Source: Clostridium sp. NkU-1
Lineage (GTDB): Bacteria; Bacillota_A; Clostridia; Lachnospirales; Lachnospiraceae
NCBI GenBank assembly: GCA_001312405.1
Contig: BBDR01000005.1
Coordinates: 186,001-250,000 of the forward strand
Length of the DNA stretch: 64,000 nt
Direction of reading: 5' to 3'
In this document: positions 41,398-50,175 of the stretch, in pieces
Layout: each line of letters starts with the position of its first letter
How positions within the stretch are numbered: position 1 is the first letter of the stretch
Program-made: the position numbers and the translations under genes
The notes under the pieces: model-generated
The model's database searches: none
The model's input: only the letters and a program-made list of their open reading frames with translations
What the model was told of the DNA's origin: nothing

Positions 41398-41454
41398 TGT
41401 CCCCCCCCATCTTGCCGGCTCCCTCCATATTTGGCCTGTCCTCTCCCTCCGTTA

Positions 41455-41613
41455 TCAGCCTGAAGAGGTTATTCTTCTAAATCCCATGGATTCCATCATC
41501 TTATCCTGGATCATCAATGCAATTTCCCTGCGTTTTTCCTCTGGCAGAGAATCCATAAGAACATTTTTCCCGTCAATTTCCACGTAATTTTCGATCCTTG
41601 GTTTTTTGTTCAT
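41455..41613 (-). CDS. 52-residue protein of the cotJC element, candidate recombination directionality factor
   Basis: A small soluble protein: MNKKPRIENYVEIDGKNVLM, then DSLPEEKRREIALMIQDKMM, then ESMGFRRITSSG. The C-terminal half is a charged amphipathic helix. Start 41613 has GGAGGAG at ideal spacing. It is divergent from the recombinase gene (86 bases between the start codons) and is transcribed in the same direction as cotJC. Large serine recombinases need a small partner protein to excise; partners such as SprB of the SPbeta phage are about this size. Position and size make it the natural candidate, but I see no sequence evidence for that function. Confidence 0.75.
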   Translation of the reverse strand: MNKKPRIENYVEIDGKNVLMDSLPEEKRREIALMIQDKMMESMGFRRITSSG

Positions 41614-41698
41614 ATTTCCATCTCCTCCCTGGTAAAATGTATGTGACACGGATTGTACTTGTTTCCTGATGTTTTCCAGGTACAGCCGGAAAGAGGGG

Positions 41699-43163
41699 AT
41701 GGATTTTGAAAAAATGATACACCGGAAATCGGGGCCGCTTACATTCGCGTCAGCACCAATGACCAGACGGAGCTTTCTCCCGATGCGCAGCTGAGGGAAA
41801 TAAAAAAAAGCAGCAAAAGCAGATGGGATCTTAATCCCGGAAAAATTTATTTTCATTGAAGAAAAAGGGGTCAGCGGACGCCGTGCCGATAACCGGAAAG
41901 AATTCCAGAAAATGATTTCCATTGCCAAATCACAGCCTTCTCCCTTTCAGTATCTCTATCTCTGGAAGTTTTCCCGCTTTGCAAGAAACCAGGAAGAGAG
42001 CATGTTTTATAAAGGCGTTCTCCGGAAAAAGTGCGGCGTGACCATTAAAAGCGTATCCGAACCCATTATGGAAGGCATGTTCGGCCGTCTCATTGAAAGC
42101 ATCATCGAATGGTTTGATGAATACTATTCCATCAACTTATCCGGGGAAGTCACCAGGGGCATGACGGAAAAAGCTTTAAGGGAAGGCTATCAGGCCTCCC
42201 CCTGCCTGGGGTACCGTGCGGTGGGGGAAGGAAAGCCTTTTCTCATTTATGATGAAGAATATAAGATCGTGGAATATATCCACCAGTCCTATCATGATGG
42301 CATGGATCTGTCTGCCATCGCAAGGAGTGCCAATGAACTGGGATTTTTGACCAAAAGAGGAAACAGATTTGACCGCCGGGCGGTTGAACGCATTTTAAGA
42401 AACAAGTTTTATGACGGGATCGTCACCTGGAAAGATATCTCCTTTCATGGACAGCATGAGACCAGAGAAACGGTGACATCGGTTTTTAAAGAGAACCAGA
42501 TGCGGCTGCAAAGGGAATACAGGCCCGGGAAACGCCGGGAAGTGTCCGATTGCAAGCATTGGGCTTCCGGCCTCTTAAAATGCGGGTACTGTGGGGCAAG
42601 TCTTGTGTTCAACAAAGCTCCTGATACGAACCGCCATCCCAGCTATTTCCAGTGCTGGCGTTATGCCAAGGGATTTCATAAGGAATCCTGCAGCATTACC
42701 GCAAAAAAAATGGAGGGGCTTATTATAGAATCTCTACGCAATGCTCTTTCCTCCGAAGATATGAAATACAATTATGTAAGAGAACCTGTTTCCGTAACAT
42801 CTGATGAAAAGAAGAATATACAGGCAGCCATCTTAAGGATCACTCATAAAAAACAGCGGATAAAAGACGCTTATGAAAATGGAATTGATACGCTGGAAGA
42901 ATACAAAGCTGGAAAAAAAGCGCCTTGAAAAGGAGCAGGAAGAGCTTGAGAACCGTTTAACTGATTTAAACAGCTGCCCTGGCCGTGACAAGACCGCTGA
43001 TAAGATCCAGCTGGCATCCCGGATTCAAAATGCCTGTGACATCATCTCCGATCCAGGTGTGAGTAATGAAATAAAAGGAAATGCCCTAAGAAGTGTTGTA
43101 AAAAAAATTGTTTATGATAAACAGGAAGGAAAGCTGAAATTCTTCTATTATATCTCCTTATGA
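41699..43163 (+). CDS. Large serine recombinase of the cotJC element (frameshifted)
   Basis: A site-specific recombinase of about 487 residues. The N-terminal resolvase domain has the nucleophile Ser in AAYIRVSTNDQTELSPDAQ and the arginine motif in LYLWKFSRFARNQEE. The recombinase domain (PF07508 type) follows at about 160-260 (ALREGYQASPCLGYRAVGEG; NRFDRRAVERILRNKFYDGI). A zinc ribbon CGYCGASL...CWRY...C follows, then a C-terminal coiled coil (GIDTLEEYKAGKKRLEKEQE). Indels at A runs near 41712, 41815 and 42918. Start 41699 (MDFEKNDTPEIG) becomes in frame with the resolvase domain after restoring one A. It is opposite in direction to cotJC and ends about 50 bases before the right att core. 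Confidence 0.92.
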
Positions 43164-43172
43164 CCTTGTAAA

Positions 43173-43230
43173 AGGACCATGCTGCAGGCTTCCTGATTAT
43201 ACGGCACTGCAGTATGGTCCTCCATACTGG
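43173..43230. repeat. Inverted repeats at the right attachment site of the cotJC element
   Basis: AGGACCATGCTGCAG (43173-43187) and CTGCAGTATGGTCCT (43207-43221) are complementary with one G-U position; the second contains the GGTCC crossover core. Overlapping it, CAGTATGG and CCATACTG (43211-43230) form a second perfect 8-base inverted repeat around TCCT. The symmetry around the core is expected for a serine recombinase binding site; the first repeat may also end recombinase transcription. Confidence 0.75.
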
Positions 43231-43310
43231 CTCATAATAAAACTGGCAATCTTGGGATTGGGAGTCGTAATATTTACCGGATATTGTAATCTCTTTTCAT
43301 ACCTCCACAT
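43197..43310 (-). CDS. cotJC: cotJC 5' part (37-residue truncated frame)
   Basis: It begins MWRYEKRLQYPVNITTPNPK, IASFIMSQYGGP, the invariant start of CotJC proteins, then continues only five residues (YCSAV) into the intervening element before a TAA at 43197-43199. The ATG at 43310 overlaps the stop of cotJB (TAATG), as expected for the cotJABC operon. In cells where the element is in place only this peptide would be made. The cotJC portion proper is 43310-43216. Confidence 0.93.
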   Translation of the reverse strand: MWRYEKRLQYPVNITTPNPKIASFIMSQYGGPYCSAV

Positions 43311-43576
43311 TAGCCGCACACTCCTTCCCATGGCCATGGATCATTGATCCAGGTCCAGTAATTCTCATCCATGACTCCATCAACCATCAGGGGGCCGCAC
43401 TGCTCTTCATAAGCCTGCATTGCCTGCTGCCGCAGATCAGCCACATAGAAGTAATAGTTTAATGCCTCCTGATCGTCCGGATGAGTGTCAAGATACAAAA
43501 CCACATCATCCATTGCAAAGCTGGCTTCATATACCTGCCTTAACAGCATATCACAATCAACATTATAACCCATCAT
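43310..43576 (-). CDS. cotJB: Spore coat protein CotJB
   Basis: A protein of about 88 residues, intact frame and normal length. Family features: QVYEASFAMDDVVLYLDTHP, then DDQEALNYYFYVADLRQQAM and the C-terminal YWTWINDPWPWEG. It is needed with CotJA and CotJC for assembly of the inner coat. The ATG at 43576 overlaps the TGA of cotJA (TGATG) and its stop overlaps the cotJC start, so all three are translationally coupled. GTG at 43585 is an alternative start. Confidence 0.93.
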   Translation of the reverse strand: MMGYNVDCDMLLRQVYEASFAMDDVVLYLDTHPDDQEALNYYFYVADLRQQAMQAYEEQCGPLMVDGVMDENYWTWINDPWPWEGVCG

Positions 43577-44414
43577 CACTGGCACCCCCCCATAATAAAT
43601 GGTTTACTCAGATCCGGGAAGATGGTTCCCATGCTCAGGGCCGTATCCATCGGATAAACCTGCTGCCAGCACTGCCATGGAACATATGCCATTCCAACTG
43701 GAAACTGATCGATATTTTCGGCTGGACAAGGAGCTGGAGCCGGCATACCGGGGCACTTGACCGGAGCGGTACATGTCGGCATTTCCGGACACTTTATAAA
43801 AGCGGGGCTTGTTGCCATATTCGGACATTTCATGGGCATTGCCTCCTTTACTTTTTCCCTGCATTTTTCCGGCATTGGGCAGGCCGGCATTTCCCTGCAT
43901 TTTTCCGGCATGCATTTTTCTGGCATCGTGCGGGCTGGCATCTCTCTGCATTTTTCCGGCATTGGGCAGGCTGGCATCTCTCTGCATTTTGCTGGCATGC
44001 ATTTTCCGGCATCGGGCGAGCTGGCATCACCATGCTTTTTTCCGGCATGCACCTTTCCGGCATCGGGCGGGCTGGCATCTCCCCGCTTTTTTCGGGCATT
44101 GGACATAACAGCACTGGCTGGCAATTCATGGGCATGGGTGCTGCCTTGGTTTCAGATTCACCTCTTGTGTCTGAACACCTTGGTCTTTTTGGCGGCATCC
44201 ACGGGCAGGGACCTGCGGCCATATCCTGTTGCTTCATAAGTATGGGTTCTGCACCGGGTTCTGCGGATTTTGCAGGACCTGAGCCAAGGGGCATATCAGG
44301 GCGGATTACCGTACCAGGGCTTGCAGACATATCAAGCCCCATGGCATATTCCCAGCCGGCCGAGCCGGTGCCGGTCATATAACCGGGACACCATTGCTTC
44401 GTATAAGAATCCAT
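43576..44414 (-). CDS. cotJA: CotJA-type spore coat protein with long Cys/Pro/Met repeat region (one frameshift)
   Basis: The C-terminal 60 residues are CotJA: MAYVPWQCWQQVYPMDTALS, then MGTIFPDLSKPF, the family signature. Ordinary CotJA is about 70-90 residues; this protein is about 279. The first 110 residues are Gly/Met/Pro rich (YTKQWCPGYMTGTGSAGWEY). Residues 110-200 are made of repeats close to PMPEKCREMPA and PEKCMPEKC, each with a Cys. An A is missing near 44005 (GGAAAATGC), after which the correct frame reads CMPAKCREMPACPMPEKCRE. Start 44414 has AAGGAGT. The cysteine density suggests disulfide cross-linking in the coat. Confidence 0.85.
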
Positions 44415-44453
44415 AGGATGTATGACTCCTTTCGCTATTGAAAGTTTCTAATA

Positions 44454-45796
44454 TCAATCTATGAAAGGAATACTCTCTTGTGCAGGGCCTGCTGAAATTT
44501 TTCCATTAATTTCAAAGGAAGATCCGTGGCAAGGGCATTCCCAGCGCTTATCATACCGGTTCCATACCAGGCGGCAGCCCATATGGGGGCAGTTTACGGC
44601 TCCCTTCATGGTTCCTGCCGAAAGTCCCTTTACCGATTGCATGCCATGGGAAATCAGGGTACCGGCGGCAGCCTTCAAATGATGCCTTCTGGGGGAAAAC
44701 ACTTCATCATAGGGTGTTCTCCTTCCTGTTATCTGGGTACTTAATATTTTGGCTGCCACCATGGAGGAACTCATACCCCATTTTCCAAAGCCTGTAGCAA
44801 CGTACCAGTCCGGCCTCAGGGACGAAAACGGACCAATATAGGGAATTCCATCTAAAGTCATGCAATCCTGGGCCGTCCATCTTCCAATTTCTTCTGTCCC
44901 CGGAAACAGATGCTCTCCTGCACGTTTCATGGTAGAAAAGGGATTATCCTTTGGCGCTTTTCCTGTCCTGTGGCTTCCATATCCCAAGAGAAGCTTATCG
45001 CCGGCATTCCGGAAGGAATATGCCCTTTCGTCAATTCCAAGATACATTCCTTTTAAAGAATTGACCGGCTCAAGCTCCAGGACATAGCTTTTTTTCCTGA
45101 TACATTTTTGCAAAATAAAATCCCGGCACATTGACAAAGATAATGAGAAGCAAATACCACTTTTTCTGCCTTTACCACCCCTTTGTCCGTCACGACTTCA
45201 TGTCCCTGAACCTTAAGGACCTTTGTCCGCTCAAAAACCGTAAGGCCTGCAGATATATCTCTTAGAAATTCCAGAGGATGAAACTGAGCCTGTCCGGTAA
45301 AACGAACTGCTCCATGCACAGAAAAAGGAAGCCCGGTCTCCCTGACAAAGGAAGCCGGAAGCCCAAGCCTGGCAGCCCGCTCAGCCTCTCTTAAAAGGAC
45401 TTCCGACTCCTGAACCGAATACAGGTATGCATCCGTCTGTTCATAATGGCATTGTATGGAATAGCGTCTGATGAGTTTTCCATACTCATCTACTGCCAGC
45501 TGGTTTGCCTTTCCATACAGCCTTGCCGTTTCCTCTCCCATGGTGCGTGCCAGCTTTTCGTAGATCAGATTATGCTGGGATGTGATCTTTGCCGTTGTAA
45601 ATCCCGTCTGTCCGCTTCCTATGCGGTCTGCTTCCAGCACCACCACATGAAGCCCATGTCTTTGCAGATAAAAGGCAGTGAGTATTCCTGCCATTCCGGC
45701 TCCTATCACCGCTACTTCTGTCCGTTTGTTCCCTGTCAAAGAATTACGACCGGGAATTCTGGCTGATTCTGTCCAGATTGATTTCATTCTTTCCAC
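44454..45796 (-). CDS. FAD-dependent oxidoreductase with C-terminal Rieske domain (frameshifted)
   Basis: A protein of about 447 residues. The N-terminal DAO-type fold binds FAD: VAVIGAGMAGILTAFYLQRH. Middle: SGQTGFTTAKITSQHNLIYE and, near the end of the FAD domain, YIGPFSSLRPDWYVATGFGK. The C-terminal Rieske [2Fe-2S] site is CPHMGC with CPCHGS (C-x-H and C-x-x-H), complete. A missing C near 45135 and an extra A near 45095 shift the frame; corrected reading gives SHYPFVNVPGFYFAKMYQEK. The substrate is unknown; similar proteins occur widely in clostridia and bacilli. It is immediately upstream of the cotJ operon on the same strand, with its own ribosome site. Confidence 0.87.
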
Positions 45797-45961
45797 CTCT
45801 TGCCTTTACGTCTGAAATACCAAAAATATTCATCTTACCTTTATTATTCTCCCTATTTCCAGATTAATGCCTTTTTTTCCCTTTTCCAATTATTTCTTGA
45901 TTTCACCCTGCTTTTATAATACAATAAAATTTAACAACCGATAAAAGGAGGGGGAATCCAT

Positions 45962-47304
45962 ATGAATTGGTTTTGCAAAAAAAACGCCTCTGCCCCAGCA
46001 GGCAGAGACAGAAGACCAGGCTATAGAACATACTTCTTTGGAGGGCAAGCCGGAACGGGACGCCTGTTTAAAACATTTAAGCCAGGTAATGGGCTCCGCA
46101 GAACGGGGCACTGTGCTAAAGCTTCACATTGAGAATTTCAAACAGCTGAACCAGGTATTTGGTTATGAATACTGTGAAAACCTTCTGGACCAGATCCTTA
46201 CCTATTTAAAAGAAGTGACAGGAAAAAGCGTCTATCATTATATTGGCGTGGAATATATTATCATACTGGACCGATACACCCAGGGACAGGCTTTGGAGCT
46301 TGCGGAAGAAATTGCCGGAAAGTTTGACCACGTATGGAAGGTCAGCGGAACCGACTGCTTATGTTCCGTACAGATGGGCATCTGCTCCTATCCCGGACAT
46401 GCCTCTTCACCGGACCAGATGCTTAAATGCCTGGACTTAGCTGTTTTAAAAGCGGAGGAAGGCGGTCCCAACCAGGCAGTTGTCTTTGACAGCACCTTGC
46501 AGAAGCAGCTGCAGCGGCGCCAGGCCATTGCCCTTTATTTAAGGACAGCCCTGGAAAAGGAAGAGGTGGAAGTCCGTTACCGCCCTACCCTTAATATTGA
46601 TACAGGCATTTTTACCCGGGCCGAGCTTTATATGCGCATCTTTATTAAAGGCCTGGGACTGATCGGAGCCAGCGAATTTCTTCCTGTTGCAGAGGATTCC
46701 GGGCAGATCCGGGCCATTGAATACTATGCCCTGGAAAAGGCGGCCCAGTGCATCCTGGGGCTCCTTGAAGCTGGATGCGAATTTGAATCCATTGCCCTTC
46801 CCATTTCCCCCGTTCTTTTTTTTACAGGAAGATTTCCTTGACGAAGTGAAGCGCATTATGGATGCCTATCACATACCAGAGGGAAAACTTGCTCTGGAAA
46901 TCCAGGAAAGTGCCCTGATCATGGCTTATTTAAACATCAACGTGACCCTCCAGCAATTACAGGAAATGGGCGTAGAGATCATCCTTAACGAATTCGGTTC
47001 CGGCCACTCCGGAATCTCATCCATTCTGGAGCTTCCAGTGGATACCTTAAAGCTTGAGCGCCTGTTCGTTTGGCAGCTTGAGACCAATAAAAGGTCCCGG
47101 TCCGTCATTGAAGGGCTGGTCCGGATGGCAAGAGATCTTCATATGACCATCATTGCCGAAGGCGTGGAAACGGAAAACCAGGTCCAGATCCTGACAGAAG
47201 CCTGCTGCAATTACCAACAGGGATTTTATTATTCTCCTACTCTGGAAAAAGACACTCTGTTAAAAATCCTCGGCACATCCTTAACAGATTCCCAGCAGTC
47301 TTAG
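45962..47304 (+). CDS. Degenerate GGDEF-EAL protein (two frameshifts)
   Basis: A protein of about 446 residues with both cyclic di-GMP domains but with changed active sites. The GGDEF-type domain (about 40-185) has VYHYIGVEYIIIL where GGDEF should be. The EAL-type domain (about 195-440) has FTRAELYMRIF where GxEALLR is expected, and LNEFGSGHSGISSILELPVD and AEGVETENQVQ where catalytic EAL enzymes have DDFGTG and AEGVE. It is therefore probably a binding or regulatory protein, not an enzyme. Extra A near 45980 and extra T near 46818 split it. Start 45962 (MNWFCKKTPLPQ) has GGAGGGGG. Confidence 0.85.
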
Positions 47305-47384
47305 CAGAGGAAAAGGAAAAAAATGAGCCGTTAAAGCCTGTTTACCGGGAACCATGTCATTTATTATGGAAGGAGGATCCCCAT

Positions 47385-48298
47385 ATGGCAAAATCCGCAT
47401 ACTACCAACGACCCGACGACCGCTCCTTCCAGGGCAGAAAAGTGGAGGGCCTGTTAGAAAACGTAGAATATTCCCTTAATTCCAATATCCGCATCTGGCA
47501 TAACATTCAAACGGAAGGCTACGCACCTCACCAGCACAGCGCATTGGAAATTCTCATACCTGTGGAACAGGAATATACCGTTATCATCAACAAAAAGTCC
47601 TTCACTTTACAACCGGGCGACATTCTCTTTATCCCCCGGTTTTCCATCCACGAGATACTTCCAGCTGCCAGCGGTTCCCGCTTCATTTACATGTTCAATA
47701 TGGAACCACTGTCCAGTTTCTATGATTCCTCCTTTTTAGATGTGGTCCTGTTAGAACCTTGTCTTATGAACAAGCAAAACCATAGCCGGATTTATGAACG
47801 GATTTATTCCGGTTTCATGGAGATCAACGACATCTATTTTCCAAGCGCTATCTTTTGGGAATATTCTATTTATGCGATTTTAATCAACATCCTGACCACA
47901 ATCGGCGGAGAGTACTATCATGCCCTCTCCGCCAATTCACAAACCTCTCAGGAAAAACATTATGAGTATTACCAGAAGTTCACAGGCCTTTTATCCTACA
48001 TTGACACCCATTATGGGAGAACCTGACCTTAGAGAAAATGGCCGCCCACATAGGCTTTTCCAAATTCCATTTTTCACGCCTGTTCAAAGAACACACCAAC
48101 TCTACTTTTTATGACTATTTAAGCCGTAAACGCATTCAGGCGGCTCAGGAAATGTTGTTAGCAGGTGAATCCATTACCTCAATCGCCTTCCAGACCGGTT
48201 TCAACAATCCGGCTTCCTTTAGCCGGTGCTTTAAGAAGTATACAAAATACAATCCCACCGAGTTTCGCAGCCAATTTTCCCTTTCGCCTATCCCTTAA
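47385..48298 (+). CDS. AraC family transcriptional regulator with cupin sensor (one frameshift)
   Basis: About 304 residues. The N-terminal cupin (HQHSALEILIPVEQEYTVII; LQPGDILFIPRFSIHEI) probably binds a sugar. The C-terminal double helix-turn-helix reads LEKMAAHIGFSKFHFSRLFK and SITSIAFQTGFNNPASFSRC. A G is missing near 48007. Start 47385 has GGAAGGAGG. The next three minus-strand genes form a carbohydrate ABC transporter that is convergent with it (stops overlap by 11 bases), which it may control. Confidence 0.9.
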
Positions 48299-49130
48299 CG
48301 CCGCCCAGAGCAACACCGGCGATAATGTAGCGGGAAAGAAGCAAATAAACCACAATCAAGGGCAGCACCGTTAAAGCCAGCCCCATGTAAACAGAGCCAT
48401 ACTCTGTCTTATAAATATCCCCCCGAAGCAGGCTCACCATAATAGGCATGGTATATTTCTTCTGATCCGTCAAAAGCACCAGGGGAGTAAACAAGTTGTT
48501 CCAGCTGGACACAAAGCAGAAAATGGCCTGTGTTGCAATGGCCGGTTTCATAATCGGCATAGCAATCTGGTTAAAAATGAAGAACTCTCCGCCCCCGTCA
48601 ATGCGGGCAGCCTGAATGATTTCCATTGACAAAGCCGGCATCATATACTGCCTCATAAAGAACACCATGGAAGGTGAGGCAATGGCCGGTAATATAAGCA
48701 TAAGGAAATTGTTAGTCATATGTATCCGGTAAACCATCTGGTAAAATCCGATCATGGTTATCTGTGCCGGAATCATCATAATCGCCATAATAAAACTGAA
48801 AAATGGTCTGCGGAACCTCCAGTTGTACACCACCAGCCCGTATGCGGTCATGTTGGAAAAATACACCGCACAAAGGGTCGCCCCTATGGAAATGATAAGG
48901 GAATTCAAAAAAACCATTGGCAGGATTAAAGCTTTTCCCCAGTAAAATGGCCAGATTCTTCATCATATAAGTAGAGGGAAGAAGGGAGATCGCATGCTGC
49001 TGTATCTGTGTCGTAGACGGGTGGCGTTGATCACCATTATATAAAACGGGGCAATGCTTAAAACTGCAAGAAAAACAGATACCACGTAAATAATGATTTT
49101 AAGTATCAGTGAGCTGCGCCTTTTATTCAT
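48288..49130 (-). CDS. Carbohydrate ABC transporter permease (MalG/LacG type, frameshifted)
   Basis: A membrane subunit of about 280 residues with six hydrophobic helices. N-terminus MNKRRSSLILKIIIYVVSVF; EAA loop EIIQAARIDGGGEFFIFNQI at about 185-205; C-terminus RYIIAGVALGGVKG, typical of MalG-type permeases. Frames shift near 49010 and 48925; the bridging read is AISLLPSTYMMKNLAILLGK. Its ATG overlaps the end of the upstream permease gene. No ATPase gene is in the operon, as usual for this class where a shared MsmX-type ATPase serves several importers. Confidence 0.88.
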
Positions 49131-50105
49131 GTGATTTCCTCCGTTCCTTCTGCATTTTCCTATATTCCCGTTCCTGTTGTCTGGCCATCTTCTCCAGCTG
49201 TGCTTCGTCTTTATCTCTCATTGCAAAAACAGAATTGCAGATGCAGCGCAAATAATCACAAACATGATCATACTGGCGGCGGAAGCCCGGTTGTATAAGT
49301 AACTGCCGCTAAATGCCTGATTGTAGATAAATACGCTGGTGGTCAAGGTGGAATTGTCCGGTCCGCCAAGTAAAAACAGCTTCGGAATATCGAACATCTG
49401 TAAGCCGCCGATCAAACTGGTTACCAATGTGAACAGCAAGATGGTCTTTAAGTTAGGGAGTGTGATATGGAAAAAGGTCTGAATCCGGTTTGCCCCGTCC
49501 ACCTCTGCGGATTCAAAGATTTCAGGCTGATTCCCAGTACGCCGGAAATCAGGATAATCATGGTGTAGCATACCACATCCAGAACTGGATAAATGATACG
49601 CTTCCCCTTGCCACGGTTTTGTTGACCTGAAAATTGATTGGCTGATCCGTAATCCCTAACGTCATCAAAAGATCATTGACCGGTCCCATGGGATAGCCGA
49701 TAAGGGCGTTGAACAGAATGGCGATGGTGGCTGCGGTAATAATGTTTGGCATATAAAACAATATTTTAAACAGCCCTTTTCCTTTGATGTGGTTCCGGTT
49801 ATCCGTAAACCACGCCGTTAAAAGCAGGGCCAGACCAATCTGAGGGATAAAGTTGCATATCCACATTCCCAAAGTGTTCCGAAATGACTTCTGGAACGAG
49901 GGATTTGTCAAAATATTCCTAAAATTTAAAAAAAGGGTCGTCCGCCAGAAAATGAAACTTTACCATACCCAATCCCTTGCAATCCGTGAACCCAATAACA
50001 GCCGTAAAAATAATCGGATATAAAGAAAAAAATCAGAAAAGCAAGGGTAAAGGGCAGGCAAAATATGTATCCCCATTTCGCATATCCAGAATGCTTTCGT
50101 TTCAT
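49123..50105 (-). CDS. Carbohydrate ABC transporter permease (MalF/UgpA type, frameshifted)
   Basis: The partner permease, about 327 residues. N-terminus MKRKHSGYAKWGYIFCLPFT; middle NTLGMWICNFIPQIGLALLL; EAA loop ESAEVDGANRIQTFFHITLP; charged C-terminal tail EKMARQQEREYRKMQKERRK. Indels near 49940-49920, 49560 and 49225. Start 50105 has GGAGG. Order: binding protein, MalF-type, MalG-type. Confidence 0.87.
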
Positions 50106-50175
50106 ATCAGTTCCTCCATTCAACGCAGCCTGGCGGACAGGAAGAAACACACCCCTTCCTGTCCGCCAGGATTAT

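Larger units (their letters stand above)
40592..43220. mobile_element. Intervening element in cotJC with serine recombinase (2,629 bp)
   Basis: The element is bounded by direct repeats of GGTCC (plus strand) at 40587-40591 and 43216-43220; read on the cotJC strand these lie in GGTGGACC and GGAGGACC. The distance between equivalent core bases is 2,629. It carries a DUF3298 protein, a 52-residue protein and a large serine recombinase. Excision across the core would fuse the two cotJC parts in frame. The layout equals that of sporulation-intervening elements such as skin in sigK of Bacillus subtilis. Size is far smaller than most of these (skin about 48 kb), near a minimal form. What cannot be shown here is that excision happens. 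Confidence 0.88.

Noticed and set aside
41613..41699. Sigma-E type promoter in front of the 52-residue gene (CATACATT, about 25 bases upstream)
   Set aside because: The -10-like string is present, but no matching -35 box is found at the required distance.
43420..44382. Long plus-strand frame of 320 residues opposite cotJA and cotJB
   Set aside because: It is a by-product of the repetitive composition of cotJA; it lacks a ribosome site and overlaps two recognised genes.
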